A stretch of 35,357 bases of DNA, taken from assembly GCA_031288715.1 (NCBI GenBank), contig JAITQW010000007.1, forward strand, positions 1 through 35,357, read 5' to 3'. Each line of letters begins with the position of its first letter. The first letter of the stretch is position 1. The notes beneath the pieces are model-generated. The model made no database searches. It saw nothing but the letters and a program-made list of their open reading frames with translations, and was not told the DNA's origin. This DNA comes from Lactobacillales bacterium. Its GTDB lineage: Bacteria; Bacillota; Bacilli; Lactobacillales; Streptococcaceae. Both the position numbers and the translations under genes were made by a program. Of the stretch, positions 29,062-35,357 are shown in pieces.

Positions 29062-29589
29062 CTAGCTTTTTCCAGTCGATCCAAATCCACTTAGACGATC
29101 TTCACCTTCAACATCATTATCAGATTTCAAGCAAGAATGAAAAATTCCCTGTCCAATTCTTTCTCCTTTTTGAATTTTCACTGATGAAAAACCAAAATTT
29201 AAAAATTGAAAGAAAATATGGCCTTCATTGTCCGGATTATTATAATAATCGCTATCAACTACACCAACACCATTTGCCATCAACAGAAAACGTTTTAGTG
29301 GGTTACTAGAGCGATTAGCTAATTCTAAGTATTCATCTTTTCCCATATATGCCTTAATTCCAGTAGGAACAAGTATAGGCTTAGCAGACGAAAATTTCTG
29401 TTTTTCCACAGTTATCGACTTAATTGCCTCCCAACCAGCCCTCACTCCTGCCTGCCATATGCTTGGAATTTCGATATCCTCAGCTGCTTCAAAATCATAA
29501 CCAGCCGCATGCTTCGTTGCACGTTTTGGTAAATGAATTTCCTCACTAGCATAATTTGTTACTACTTCAAATCCACGTTTACGTCCCAT
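29062..29589 (-). CDS. dut: dUTP diphosphatase
   Basis: A 175-residue trimeric-type dUTPase that hydrolyses dUTP to dUMP and keeps uracil out of DNA. The five motifs are visible: AAGYDFEA, NRSSNP, GVVDSDYYNN, GERIGQG and RLSGFGSTGK. Extra residues between motifs 1 and 2 are usual for Lactobacillales enzymes. The frame is open to TTG 29604, but GGAG lies inside, so ATG at 29589 is chosen. It is divergent from yaaA and upstream of rplI. Confidence 0.92.
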   Translation of the reverse strand: MGRKRGFEVVTNYASEEIHLPKRATKHAAGYDFEAAEDIEIPSIWQAGVRAGWEAIKSITVEKQKFSSAKPILVPTGIKAYMGKDEYLELANRSSNPLKRFLLMANGVGVVDSDYYNNPDNEGHIFFQFLNFGFSSVKIQKGERIGQGIFHSCLKSDNDVEGEDRLSGFGSTGKS

Positions 29590-29789
29590 TGATTGCATCT
29601 CCAAATCCTTAATTTTTATACAATCTAAAATCTTCCTACGTGTAAAATTTAATGAGATTGTATTGAAAAAATGAAAAAGAAAATATATATATATATCAAT
29701 GTTTATGAGATTAACATATATGAAAATTTCATGAATTCTGATACATACAAAATCTTTTAAGTTCCTCTTTATTATACCAAAAAACGCTA

Positions 29790-29798
29790 TGATATAAT
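29790..29798 (+). promoter_or_regulatory. Extended -10 promoter of yaaA-recF
   Basis: TGATATAAT, an extended -10 element (TG-N-TATAAT), lies 50 bp before the yaaA start. The -35 is poor, which is acceptable with an extended -10. Confidence 0.65.
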
Positions 29799-29848
29799 TT
29801 TAGGTTAGAAAGATAAATTTTCAAAAATAATTTAGAAAATGGTGAAAA

Positions 29849-30115
29849 ATGGAAGAAATTGTTTTATTATCAGAATATTTAACTTTAGGACAAATACTTA
29901 AAGAACTTGGTGTCATTTCAACAGGAGGACAAGCAAAGTACTTTTTAAAAGAACAAAAGACCTTTGTAAACAATCAACCTGAAAATAGACGCGGAAGAAA
30001 ATTGTATAGCAATGATATCCTTACCCTTCCAGATACCAGAAAAATCCTTTTGAGAAGCTTAACACCAAGCAAACAAGAAACTTATGAAAAAATTGACTTA
30101 GAAGAAAAAGATTGA
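29849..30115 (+). CDS. yaaA: S4-domain RNA-binding protein YaaA
   Basis: An 88-residue protein with one S4-like RNA-binding domain (LTLGQILKELGVISTGGQAK, VNNQPENRRGRKLY). It is the conserved small gene before recF at Firmicute replication origins, linked to ribosome assembly. After the stop a coding-like frame continues to 30239, rich in Lys, Glu and Gln and overlapping recF by 35 bp. Removing one A from the run at 30105-30109 would join it into a 129-residue protein. This hints at a frameshifted C-terminal tail, but the known family is short, so the 88-residue form may be real. Confidence 0.88.
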   Translation: MEEIVLLSEYLTLGQILKELGVISTGGQAKYFLKEQKTFVNNQPENRRGRKLYSNDILTLPDTRKILLRSLTPSKQETYEKIDLEEKD

Positions 30116-30204
30116 GGAAAAAGTAAAACAATTGAACGTCCAACAGAAAAAAATTGCAGCGTTAAAAGAAACAGACCAAAATCTCGATTCCCTGGAGCTA
30201 AAAA

Positions 30205-31353
30205 ATGAAAGTGAACTCATTAAAGCTGATAAATTATAGAAATTACGAAAACATCAGTTTAGATTTTCATCCAGAAATAAATCTTTTCCTTGGGGAAAAC
30301 GCACAAGGAAAAACGAATCTTTTGGAAAGTTTATATGTTCTCGCATTAACAAAATCCCACAGAACCAGCAAAGAAAGTGAAATGATTCGCTTCGAAGCAG
30401 AGACTTCAAAAATCTGTGGAATTGTGGAAAAAAGAAACAAAAAACTTCCATTGGAAATTTCTCTGACTTGTGAAGGTCGACAAACAAAAGTTAATCACCT
30501 TACACAAAGACGCTTAGCTGACTATATTGGAAAACTTACTGTTATCCTATTTTCCCCTGAAGATTTAGCAATTATCAAAGGAAACCCTGGTAAAAGACGC
30601 CGATTTCTGGATATGGAAATCAGCCAAATTTCTCCCATATACCTCTATGATCTACTACAATATCAAACTATCTTAAAACAACGAAACACCTATCTTAAAA
30701 AAATAATTGATAAAAAGAATACAAAAAAAGTACCAGATATGCTTTACTATGATATTTTATCTGAACAACTTGCTACTTTTGGATCCAAAATTATCCACAG
30801 TCGTCTAAATTTTGTGGAAAATTTGAGTACTTGGGTAAAATCCATTCACAATAATATTTCTAACCGAACTGAACAACTTTCTCTAAACTATTCTTCTAGT
30901 TTTCCACTTCCCCCCAAAAAAACTGTGGAAAACATTCAAGAAACTTACCTTCAATATTTAAAAAGTAAACAAGAATATGAATTTTTCAAAGGAACTTGTT
31001 CTTATGGACCTCACCGCGATGATCTTAAATTTTTCATAAACGACATAGAAGTTGCTACTTTTGGTTCACAAGGACAACAGCGGACCTGTGCATTATCCCT
31101 AAAATTTGCAGAAATAGACTTGATACACGAACAAACTAAAGAATATCCGATCCTTCTGCTGGATGACGTTATGAGTGAGCTAGATAATAAACGACAACTC
31201 CTTTTGCTTCAGGCTATCTCTGGAAAAACACAAACATTTATAACCACTACTTCACTTGATCATTTAAAAAAATTTTCCATGCAGGGTAAACAATTCACGA
31301 TTGTTAACGGAGAAATTAAAAATGAGCTCATCTATACTTCACGAAAACATTAG
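30205..31353 (+). CDS. recF: DNA replication and repair protein RecF
   Basis: A 382-residue SMC-like ATPase that binds gapped DNA and helps load RecA through RecO and RecR. The N-terminal KLINYRNYE, Walker A GENAQGKT at residues 30-37, the signature FGSQGQQRTCALSLK and Walker B ILLLDDVMSELD are all intact. GGAG precedes the ATG. gyrB normally follows directly; here the next genes are a bacteriocin cluster on the opposite strand. Confidence 0.97.
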   Translation: MKVNSLKLINYRNYENISLDFHPEINLFLGENAQGKTNLLESLYVLALTKSHRTSKESEMIRFEAETSKICGIVEKRNKKLPLEISLTCEGRQTKVNHLTQRRLADYIGKLTVILFSPEDLAIIKGNPGKRRRFLDMEISQISPIYLYDLLQYQTILKQRNTYLKKIIDKKNTKKVPDMLYYDILSEQLATFGSKIIHSRLNFVENLSTWVKSIHNNISNRTEQLSLNYSSSFPLPPKKTVENIQETYLQYLKSKQEYEFFKGTCSYGPHRDDLKFFINDIEVATFGSQGQQRTCALSLKFAEIDLIHEQTKEYPILLLDDVMSELDNKRQLLLLQAISGKTQTFITTTSLDHLKKFSMQGKQFTIVNGEIKNELIYTSRKH

Positions 31354-31401
31354 AGTCTGTTTAACGACCTCCCTCTATAGAAGATCGCTAAACAGGCTCA
31401 T
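31352..31401. terminator. Strong hairpin after recF, without T-run
   Basis: GAGTCTGTTTAACGA at about 31353 pairs with TCGCTAAACAGGCTC with one mismatch and one G-U pair. No T-run follows, so it is either a weak terminator or the remnant of a small repeat. A related sequence, TAGAGTCTGTTAACAACCT, lies upstream of fba near 15738. Confidence 0.45.
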
Positions 31402-31480
31402 AAAGCTTATTTACTGCATAAAGGCATTAATAATCTTTTTACAAAACAAAGTACTCGAGAAAAATGAATAGTAAAAATTT

Positions 31481-31774
31481 TTAGACATGTGCAATAAATT
31501 GTGTAAGTAAGGAAAGGATGAAACAAAAGGATAATAATAATTTTAACCAATTAATAAAAACTTGTTCTGTACCAAGTTTTTTTGCTATTAAAAAATAGAC
31601 TGTCAAACAAATAACTAAACCAATAACAGAGTAGAATCCTTGATAATTAATTCCAATGAGATTCAAAAGAATTACTCCAATTTCTTTATTAATAACAGGT
31701 ATAACAATACTTAGCACTACTGAAAAAATGCTTAAAATTAAACAGGAAAAAGCACAGTACTTTCTAACTATCAT
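31481..31774 (-). CDS. Small membrane protein of circular-bacteriocin cluster 2, possible immunity
   Basis: A 97-residue hydrophobic protein with three predicted membrane segments, the last gene of cluster 2. Its ATG overlaps the ATPase stop (ATGA). No family recognised. Short membrane proteins in this position often provide self-immunity in circular-bacteriocin loci, so that role is plausible but inferred. It has no obvious sequence similarity to the last gene of cluster 1. Confidence 0.65.
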   Translation of the reverse strand: MIVRKYCAFSCLILSIFSVVLSIVIPVINKEIGVILLNLIGINYQGFYSVIGLVICLTVYFLIAKKLGTEQVFINWLKLLLSFCFILSLLTQFIAHV

Positions 31775-32424
31775 TTGATCATCTCCAATTTTTGCTGATT
31801 TATATTCATTTTTTTAATTATTACTTCATGACTAAAATAAAGCTCTGTATGCGAAGTAAACAAAATTGTGGTGTTTTGATTCATTATAACTTCTTTGAAT
31901 AAATCAAAAGTTTTTATTTGCGCACTTGTATCGATTGTTGCCAACAATTCATCAATCAAAATAAGAGTTGCTTTCTTTGCTAATAATACAGATAAAAATA
32001 ATTTTGCTTTCATTCCAAGAGAGTAGTAAATTACTTGTTGATTTAGTATTTTTTCAATTTCATATTCTTGAATGTTTTTTTGAATTTTTGGGTAATCATC
32101 TTCTAAATGAAAGAGATTAACTAAATAATCTACATTTTCAGCTCCGGAAATATAATCAAACAAGTAAGGAGTCTCCGGAATAAAAGTGATAAAATGTTTT
32201 AAATTTTCCTGAACGATTGGCTGATCATCAATGAAGCCTTCCATTCTTCCTTCATTGTTGTTTGTTACTTTTTTTAACCCAGATAAAAGGCGAAAAAAAG
32301 TAGTTTTTCCAGAACCGTTATTTCCCTGTAACCAAATAATTTCTTTAGGATCAAGATTAATGGAAGCATGATTAAATATGAGATTTTCGCCATATTGATA
32401 CGTTAGGTTTGATAATTTTATCAA
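31771..32424 (-). CDS. ABC transporter ATPase of circular-bacteriocin cluster 2
   Basis: A 217-residue ATPase with Walker A GNNGSGKTT at residues 34-42, the SLGM-type signature YYSLGMKAKLF, Walker B LILIDELLATID and the switch histidine in LFTSHTE. It matches the D component of circular-bacteriocin systems and is the counterpart of the ATPase at 16493-17113. The start is TTG at 32424, preceded by GCGAGG. It lies 60 bp after the DUF95 gene and is coupled to the small membrane gene. It is intact although the precursor of this cluster is broken. Confidence 0.85.
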   Translation of the reverse strand: MIKLSNLTYQYGENLIFNHASINLDPKEIIWLQGNNGSGKTTFFRLLSGLKKVTNNNEGRMEGFIDDQPIVQENLKHFITFIPETPYLFDYISGAENVDYLVNLFHLEDDYPKIQKNIQEYEIEKILNQQVIYYSLGMKAKLFLSVLLAKKATLILIDELLATIDTSAQIKTFDLFKEVIMNQNTTILFTSHTELYFSHEVIIKKMNINQQKLEMIK

Positions 32425-32483
32425 TTCTTACATTCCTCGCATTCTTTCATTTTCCAAAAAAAGACTATAAATCAATTTAGCTT

Positions 32484-33014
32484 CTATTTTGGAATGGATT
32501 CAATAATACTAGCAATAAAAAGAAATGCATTCATAGTCAAAAATAAAATAATTGCGGTGGTAAATTTTTTATCTCTTCCTGTCTCTTTCCTCTTAAGGAT
32601 TCGATTTTTTAAATGGTGATAACAAGAATAAGATAGAAATCTTCCTAAATAAATAGATAAAAATATGGCAGGAATTTCAAACAAACCATGTGCAAATAGA
32701 TAAATTATTTTTACAATTGACGCTTGGTATGACAAAAGATGAATTGCCGCTCCTAGAAAAAATGCATTATACATTAAAGGAAGCCATGTCAACAATCCAT
32801 AAGTGAAAAATCCCAAAAGTATAAATAGTAAACATGAAAGAATATTATGAAAAAAGTAGACATGAAATGGTTTTGAAAAAAATGAAACTTTACCAATATC
32901 CCCTTCCGTTTTGCTTGCTAGAATTCCTACTATTATTCCAATAGCAAACAAACAGATGTGAATTATTATGTATTTTTGAAATTTGATTTCATTGTTCAAA
33001 AATCTTGATTTCAT
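32484..33014 (-). CDS. SpoIIM/DUF95 family membrane protein of circular-bacteriocin cluster 2
   Basis: A 176-residue membrane protein with about five hydrophobic segments. The family signature is clear: a glycine-rich segment ending NAFFLGAAIHLL, then FAHGLFEIPAIFLS. It is equivalent to UblC/CirC/As-48C, linked to maturation and immunity of circular bacteriocins. GGAGG precedes its ATG, and it overlaps the end of the large membrane gene by 26 bp. It is closer to the family consensus than the cluster 1 copy. Confidence 0.88.
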   Translation of the reverse strand: MKSRFLNNEIKFQKYIIIHICLFAIGIIVGILASKTEGDIGKVSFFSKPFHVYFFHNILSCLLFILLGFFTYGLLTWLPLMYNAFFLGAAIHLLSYQASIVKIIYLFAHGLFEIPAIFLSIYLGRFLSYSCYHHLKNRILKRKETGRDKKFTTAIILFLTMNAFLFIASIIESIPK

Positions 33015-34611
33015 TGTTTTTCCTCCAAGTAAAAATTAGAAATAATAAAAATAAAATTAGATAAGACAAAACAAAATAACAAATAATCGTAGAAGTGCTG
33101 TAATGAATCGTTATGATATTGACAAAAGAAAAGCTGAAACTTAAAAATAGAAAAATGATTCTATAAATCATGATGGTAAATTGCTGAATAATTTGTGTAT
33201 CAAATTGATCATTACGAATCATAAAAATATTTGTCCAAGTAAATTTTGGTAATACAAATGTCCACCTTAAACTTACAAATAAACACATTGCAAATAGAAG
33301 AAAACTATTAATACTACCTAATAGAAATTCAACAATCGGCAAATGATAAAATAACAGCAATATTAACTTTGCCAGCAGAGCAATACAAAGAAAAGGAAAT
33401 CCAAAAAGCGCAAGAAGCAGATGTTTGCTTACAATTAAATCCTTTAAGGTATAAGAAGAAAAATGAATTAATTCAACATTTTTTAATTCACTAGAAAGAT
33501 GAAAAATCGGGATTTTTTGAATCAATATTGAAAGAAAATTATATGTCGCTACCCAAAAAAGAAAGTCAATAGAAATTAAAACCATTGAACTCATTTCATT
33601 TTTCATCAAGTAAAAGGTACACAAAAATATGATAAAAATAAGCCCATTAGGAAAGTATAAAAAATAAGAATTAATATCTAATTTTTCAAAAATCATGCGA
33701 ATGATTTGCAAATCTCTTCTTACAAAGAAATTATTTTTGAACAATCTTTTATTAAGAAGTTGATGCCAACGAAATAATGCATTTATACAATTTTTTGTAC
33801 TCTTTTTTTGGTGAGTAACAATTATGTTTATGATTATCAATGAGAAGAATGCTACCAAAATAGTAAAATAAAACCATGGATAGTGTAATAAAATAGCAAC
33901 TTTTTTCAAAACTGTAGAAAGATAATCCATTAAAAATTCCTTTAGATTTATCGATTGAGCAAACTGAGCCAAGGAAATTTTATGAATTGGAGCAATGCCT
34001 ATTGTAATAATTGCACAAGAAAAAAGGCCAGTTAAAATAGTTTCAAATAAATAAGAAATAAACGAATTCGATTGAAAGTAAATATTATTCTTTTTACGTA
34101 AAGAATAAAGAAAAGCACAAGAAACATATATCATCCAAAAAAGCGAATAAAAAACTCCCAACCATTTAAACTTAATAATAAACAACCACATACTAATAAA
34201 TTCAAAGCCAAAATCGTGAATCCAAAAATTGGCTAATTCCGAAATAGCTAGGAGTTTTTTTGCTTGATTTTCTGAAAGGTCTGAAAGCTGTAAACACAAA
34301 AAAGCAGGATTCTCTTCCAATTTCTCTCGATTTGCCCTTCCCATAGTAAGAGGCAACAATAAATTAAAAAGAGTGCATAGTGCAAAGACAGGAAGAAAAA
34401 ACGCACTGTCTTTTATCTTTACTAAAACAATTAGGAGAAGAAAAAAGAACGTATTTTGATAGATAAGCATAACAAGAAATAACCATTTTTTTGAAAGATG
34501 AAGATTTAATTTTTTCGCTACTTCTTTCTCGGTAGTATAAAACTCTTGATTAAAATTATTATGGATAATTGTCATGATTAAATTAATAATATTGGTGCGT
34601 GAGGTACACAT
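32989..34611 (-). CDS. Large multi-pass membrane protein of circular-bacteriocin cluster 2 (B component)
   Basis: A 540-residue protein with roughly eleven to twelve hydrophobic segments and basic loops, of the size of UblB/As-48B. The frame opens at GTG 34620, but AAGGAAG lies at that point, so ATG at 34611 is preferred. It follows the broken precursor by 170 bp, with a hairpin between them. Its presumed role is processing, circularisation or export of the peptide with the DUF95 protein and the ATPase. The assignment comes from position, size and topology; I see no catalytic motif. Confidence 0.78.
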   Translation of the reverse strand: MCTSRTNIINLIMTIIHNNFNQEFYTTEKEVAKKLNLHLSKKWLFLVMLIYQNTFFFLLLIVLVKIKDSAFFLPVFALCTLFNLLLPLTMGRANREKLEENPAFLCLQLSDLSENQAKKLLAISELANFWIHDFGFEFISMWLFIIKFKWLGVFYSLFWMIYVSCAFLYSLRKKNNIYFQSNSFISYLFETILTGLFSCAIITIGIAPIHKISLAQFAQSINLKEFLMDYLSTVLKKVAILLHYPWFYFTILVAFFSLIIINIIVTHQKKSTKNCINALFRWHQLLNKRLFKNNFFVRRDLQIIRMIFEKLDINSYFLYFPNGLIFIIFLCTFYLMKNEMSSMVLISIDFLFWVATYNFLSILIQKIPIFHLSSELKNVELIHFSSYTLKDLIVSKHLLLALFGFPFLCIALLAKLILLLFYHLPIVEFLLGSINSFLLFAMCLFVSLRWTFVLPKFTWTNIFMIRNDQFDTQIIQQFTIMIYRIIFLFLSFSFSFVNIITIHYSTSTIICYFVLSYLILFLLFLIFTWRKNNEIKIFEQ

Positions 34612-34744
34612 TTTATTCACTTCCTTGAGTTATAGATAAAAAATTATTAATAAATTATTCTCGAAAACTCTAAATTCCTAGCTATGATCGAATAGAAAAA
34701 TAAGTTTCCAAGGAAATCTATTCCCACACCTAAACTTATGTACC

Positions 34745-34775
34745 TTTGTTAAAAATAATGTTCAATATTAACAAA
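34745..34775 (-). terminator. Hairpin between the bacteriocin precursor and downstream genes
   Basis: TTTGTTAA (34745-34752) and TTAACAAA (34768-34775) form a stem just after the precursor stop. Such a hairpin could lower read-through so that precursor mRNA exceeds that of the accessory genes, or protect its 3' end. Confidence 0.5.
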
Positions 34776-34778
34776 AGT

Positions 34779-35019
34779 TTACCAGACAATTGCTCGTGCT
34801 TTGAGATTTTTATCTAGAAATTGTTTAACTTTATAAATTACGACATCAACAGCTACCGAAGCAGTACTAAGTAAGCCAGCAGATACCAGACTACTTATCT
34901 GAGGCAACCATAAATGCAGTACCTCCCCAATCAATTGCATTAACAATTCTTTCACCTACTTTAGATGAAACCCCTAGATAACCTGCTACATCAAACAAAA
35001 ATGAACGTAAAGATCCCAT
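34779..35019 (-). pseudogene. Uberolysin-like circular bacteriocin precursor, frameshifted
   Basis: Read from ATG 35019 (AAAGGCGG upstream), the frame gives 42 residues (MGSLRSFLFDVAGYLGVSSK and on) and stops at TAG 34893-34891. The rest continues in another frame as ISSLVSAGLLSTASVAVDVV to NLKARAIVW and stops at 34779. Joined, this matches uberolysin, recalled from memory as LAGYTGIAS ... NLKAQAVIW: VAGYLGVSS, VNAID for VDAID, ISSLVSAG for ISTVISAG, NLKARAIVW. The alignment needs no gap if exactly one codon is completed at the break, that is, if two bases are missing near 34900; a one-base insertion is the alternative. That gives a 10-residue leader and a 70-residue mature peptide, the length of uberolysin. 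As written, no functional peptide can be made. Confidence 0.88.
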
Positions 35020-35129
35020 TTTTCTTTTCCGCCTTTCTTTATAAAATTATTGTCTTTAAATATGTAATTTTTGCAAAATTTTAACAATTGCAGTTTGCAT
35101 GAGATTTCTACAGATTATTCTCACACGGC

Positions 35130-35237
35130 AAATTGTAACATAAAACCGTCCACCCATCAAAACTCAGTTAATCAGCACGTTAAGCATTGTCCAGGGAAAG
35201 GTGGAGATTTTTTGAGGTACTTTTTCCTCAAAAAATA
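35130..35237 (-). repeat. Right copy of the 108-bp window-end inverted repeat
   Basis: Inverted counterpart of 6-113, with about 3 differences. It carries the same 11-bp hairpin (35207-35217 with 35226-35236) and the promoter-like element pointing into cluster 2. The remaining bases to the window end (35238-35357) show no gene or other structure that I can name. Confidence 0.85.
35132..35160 (-). promoter_or_regulatory. Promoter of circular-bacteriocin cluster 2, inside the window-end repeat
   Basis: On the minus strand, TTGATG at 35160-35155, a 17-bp spacer and TACAAT at 35137-35132. It would give a leader of about 105 nt to the precursor. A second, weaker candidate (TTGTTA, 17 bp, CATATT) lies closer to the gene. 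Confidence 0.55.
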
Positions 35238-35357
35238 CCACGCCAAACGCATGAAACTCTCCCCTCAACACTACTGGGATTCCGAGATATCTCAAACGAA
35301 AAGATAGAAAAGAAAAAATTACAAATCAAATAATTTATCGATCATGTTCTCAAACTG

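Noticed and set aside
29678..29697. Short (AT)n run between dut and yaaA, considered as an origin unwinding element
   Set aside because: It is a simple dinucleotide run in A+T-rich DNA without accompanying DnaA boxes.
30791..30799. Exact DnaA-box-like TTATCCACA inside recF, with several TGTGGAAAA near-matches around it
   Set aside because: Boxes are not clustered in an intergenic region next to dnaA, and one 9-mer is expected by chance in A+T-rich DNA; not enough to call an origin.
35071..35307. 78-residue open frame at the right end
   Set aside because: It runs through the inverted repeat and its hairpin, has no ribosome binding site and has no protein-like character.

Overview
The window looks like chromosomal DNA of a low-G+C Gram-positive coccus of the Lactobacillales, most likely Enterococcaceae. 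RpoB and RpoC match, as I remember them, Enterococcus proteins. The very A+T-rich sequence and reshuffled gene order would suit Melissococcus, but the genus is an inference. No rRNA, tRNA or CRISPR array was seen.

Layout. 0-3.7 kb: an orphan membrane protein, then a lactococcin-972-type immunity/export pair whose membrane protein is broken by two frameshifts. 3.8-7.0 kb: an ABC-F ATPase, yutD and a PLP-homeostasis protein. 7.2-14.4 kb: rpoB-rpoC with a hairpin-bearing leader. 14.8-15.7 kb: fructose-bisphosphate aldolase. 15.8-19.6 kb: an intact circular-bacteriocin cluster (precursor, membrane protein, SpoIIM/DUF95 protein, ABC ATPase, small membrane protein) flanked by direct repeats, one of which carries a MITE-like insertion. 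19.6-21.8 kb: folB-folK-folE-folP. 22.1-23.9 kb: pyruvate oxidase. 24.8-28.3 kb: cshA, acpS, alr and a MazF-type toxin without a visible antitoxin gene. 28.5-29.6 kb: rplI and dut. 29.8-31.4 kb: yaaA-recF, detached from dnaA-dnaN and gyrB. 31.5-35.0 kb: a second circular-bacteriocin cluster whose precursor, too short and broken for ordinary gene calling, is a frameshifted uberolysin homologue.

An almost identical 108-bp sequence lies in inverted orientation at both ends of the window. A core of about 22 bp from it recurs at both repeats around the first bacteriocin cluster. The picture is a housekeeping chromosome into which three bacteriocin-related modules have been placed next to a shared repeat family, with much rearrangement.

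The two circular-bacteriocin clusters are the most interesting content. One precursor belongs to the AS-48/enterocin NKR-5-3B style, the other to the uberolysin style. Each cluster keeps its own SpoIIM-like protein and ABC ATPase. In the second cluster only the precursor is damaged, so immunity may have been retained after production was lost, or the frameshift may be a sequencing error. Comparisons with named bacteriocins are from memory and were not computed.
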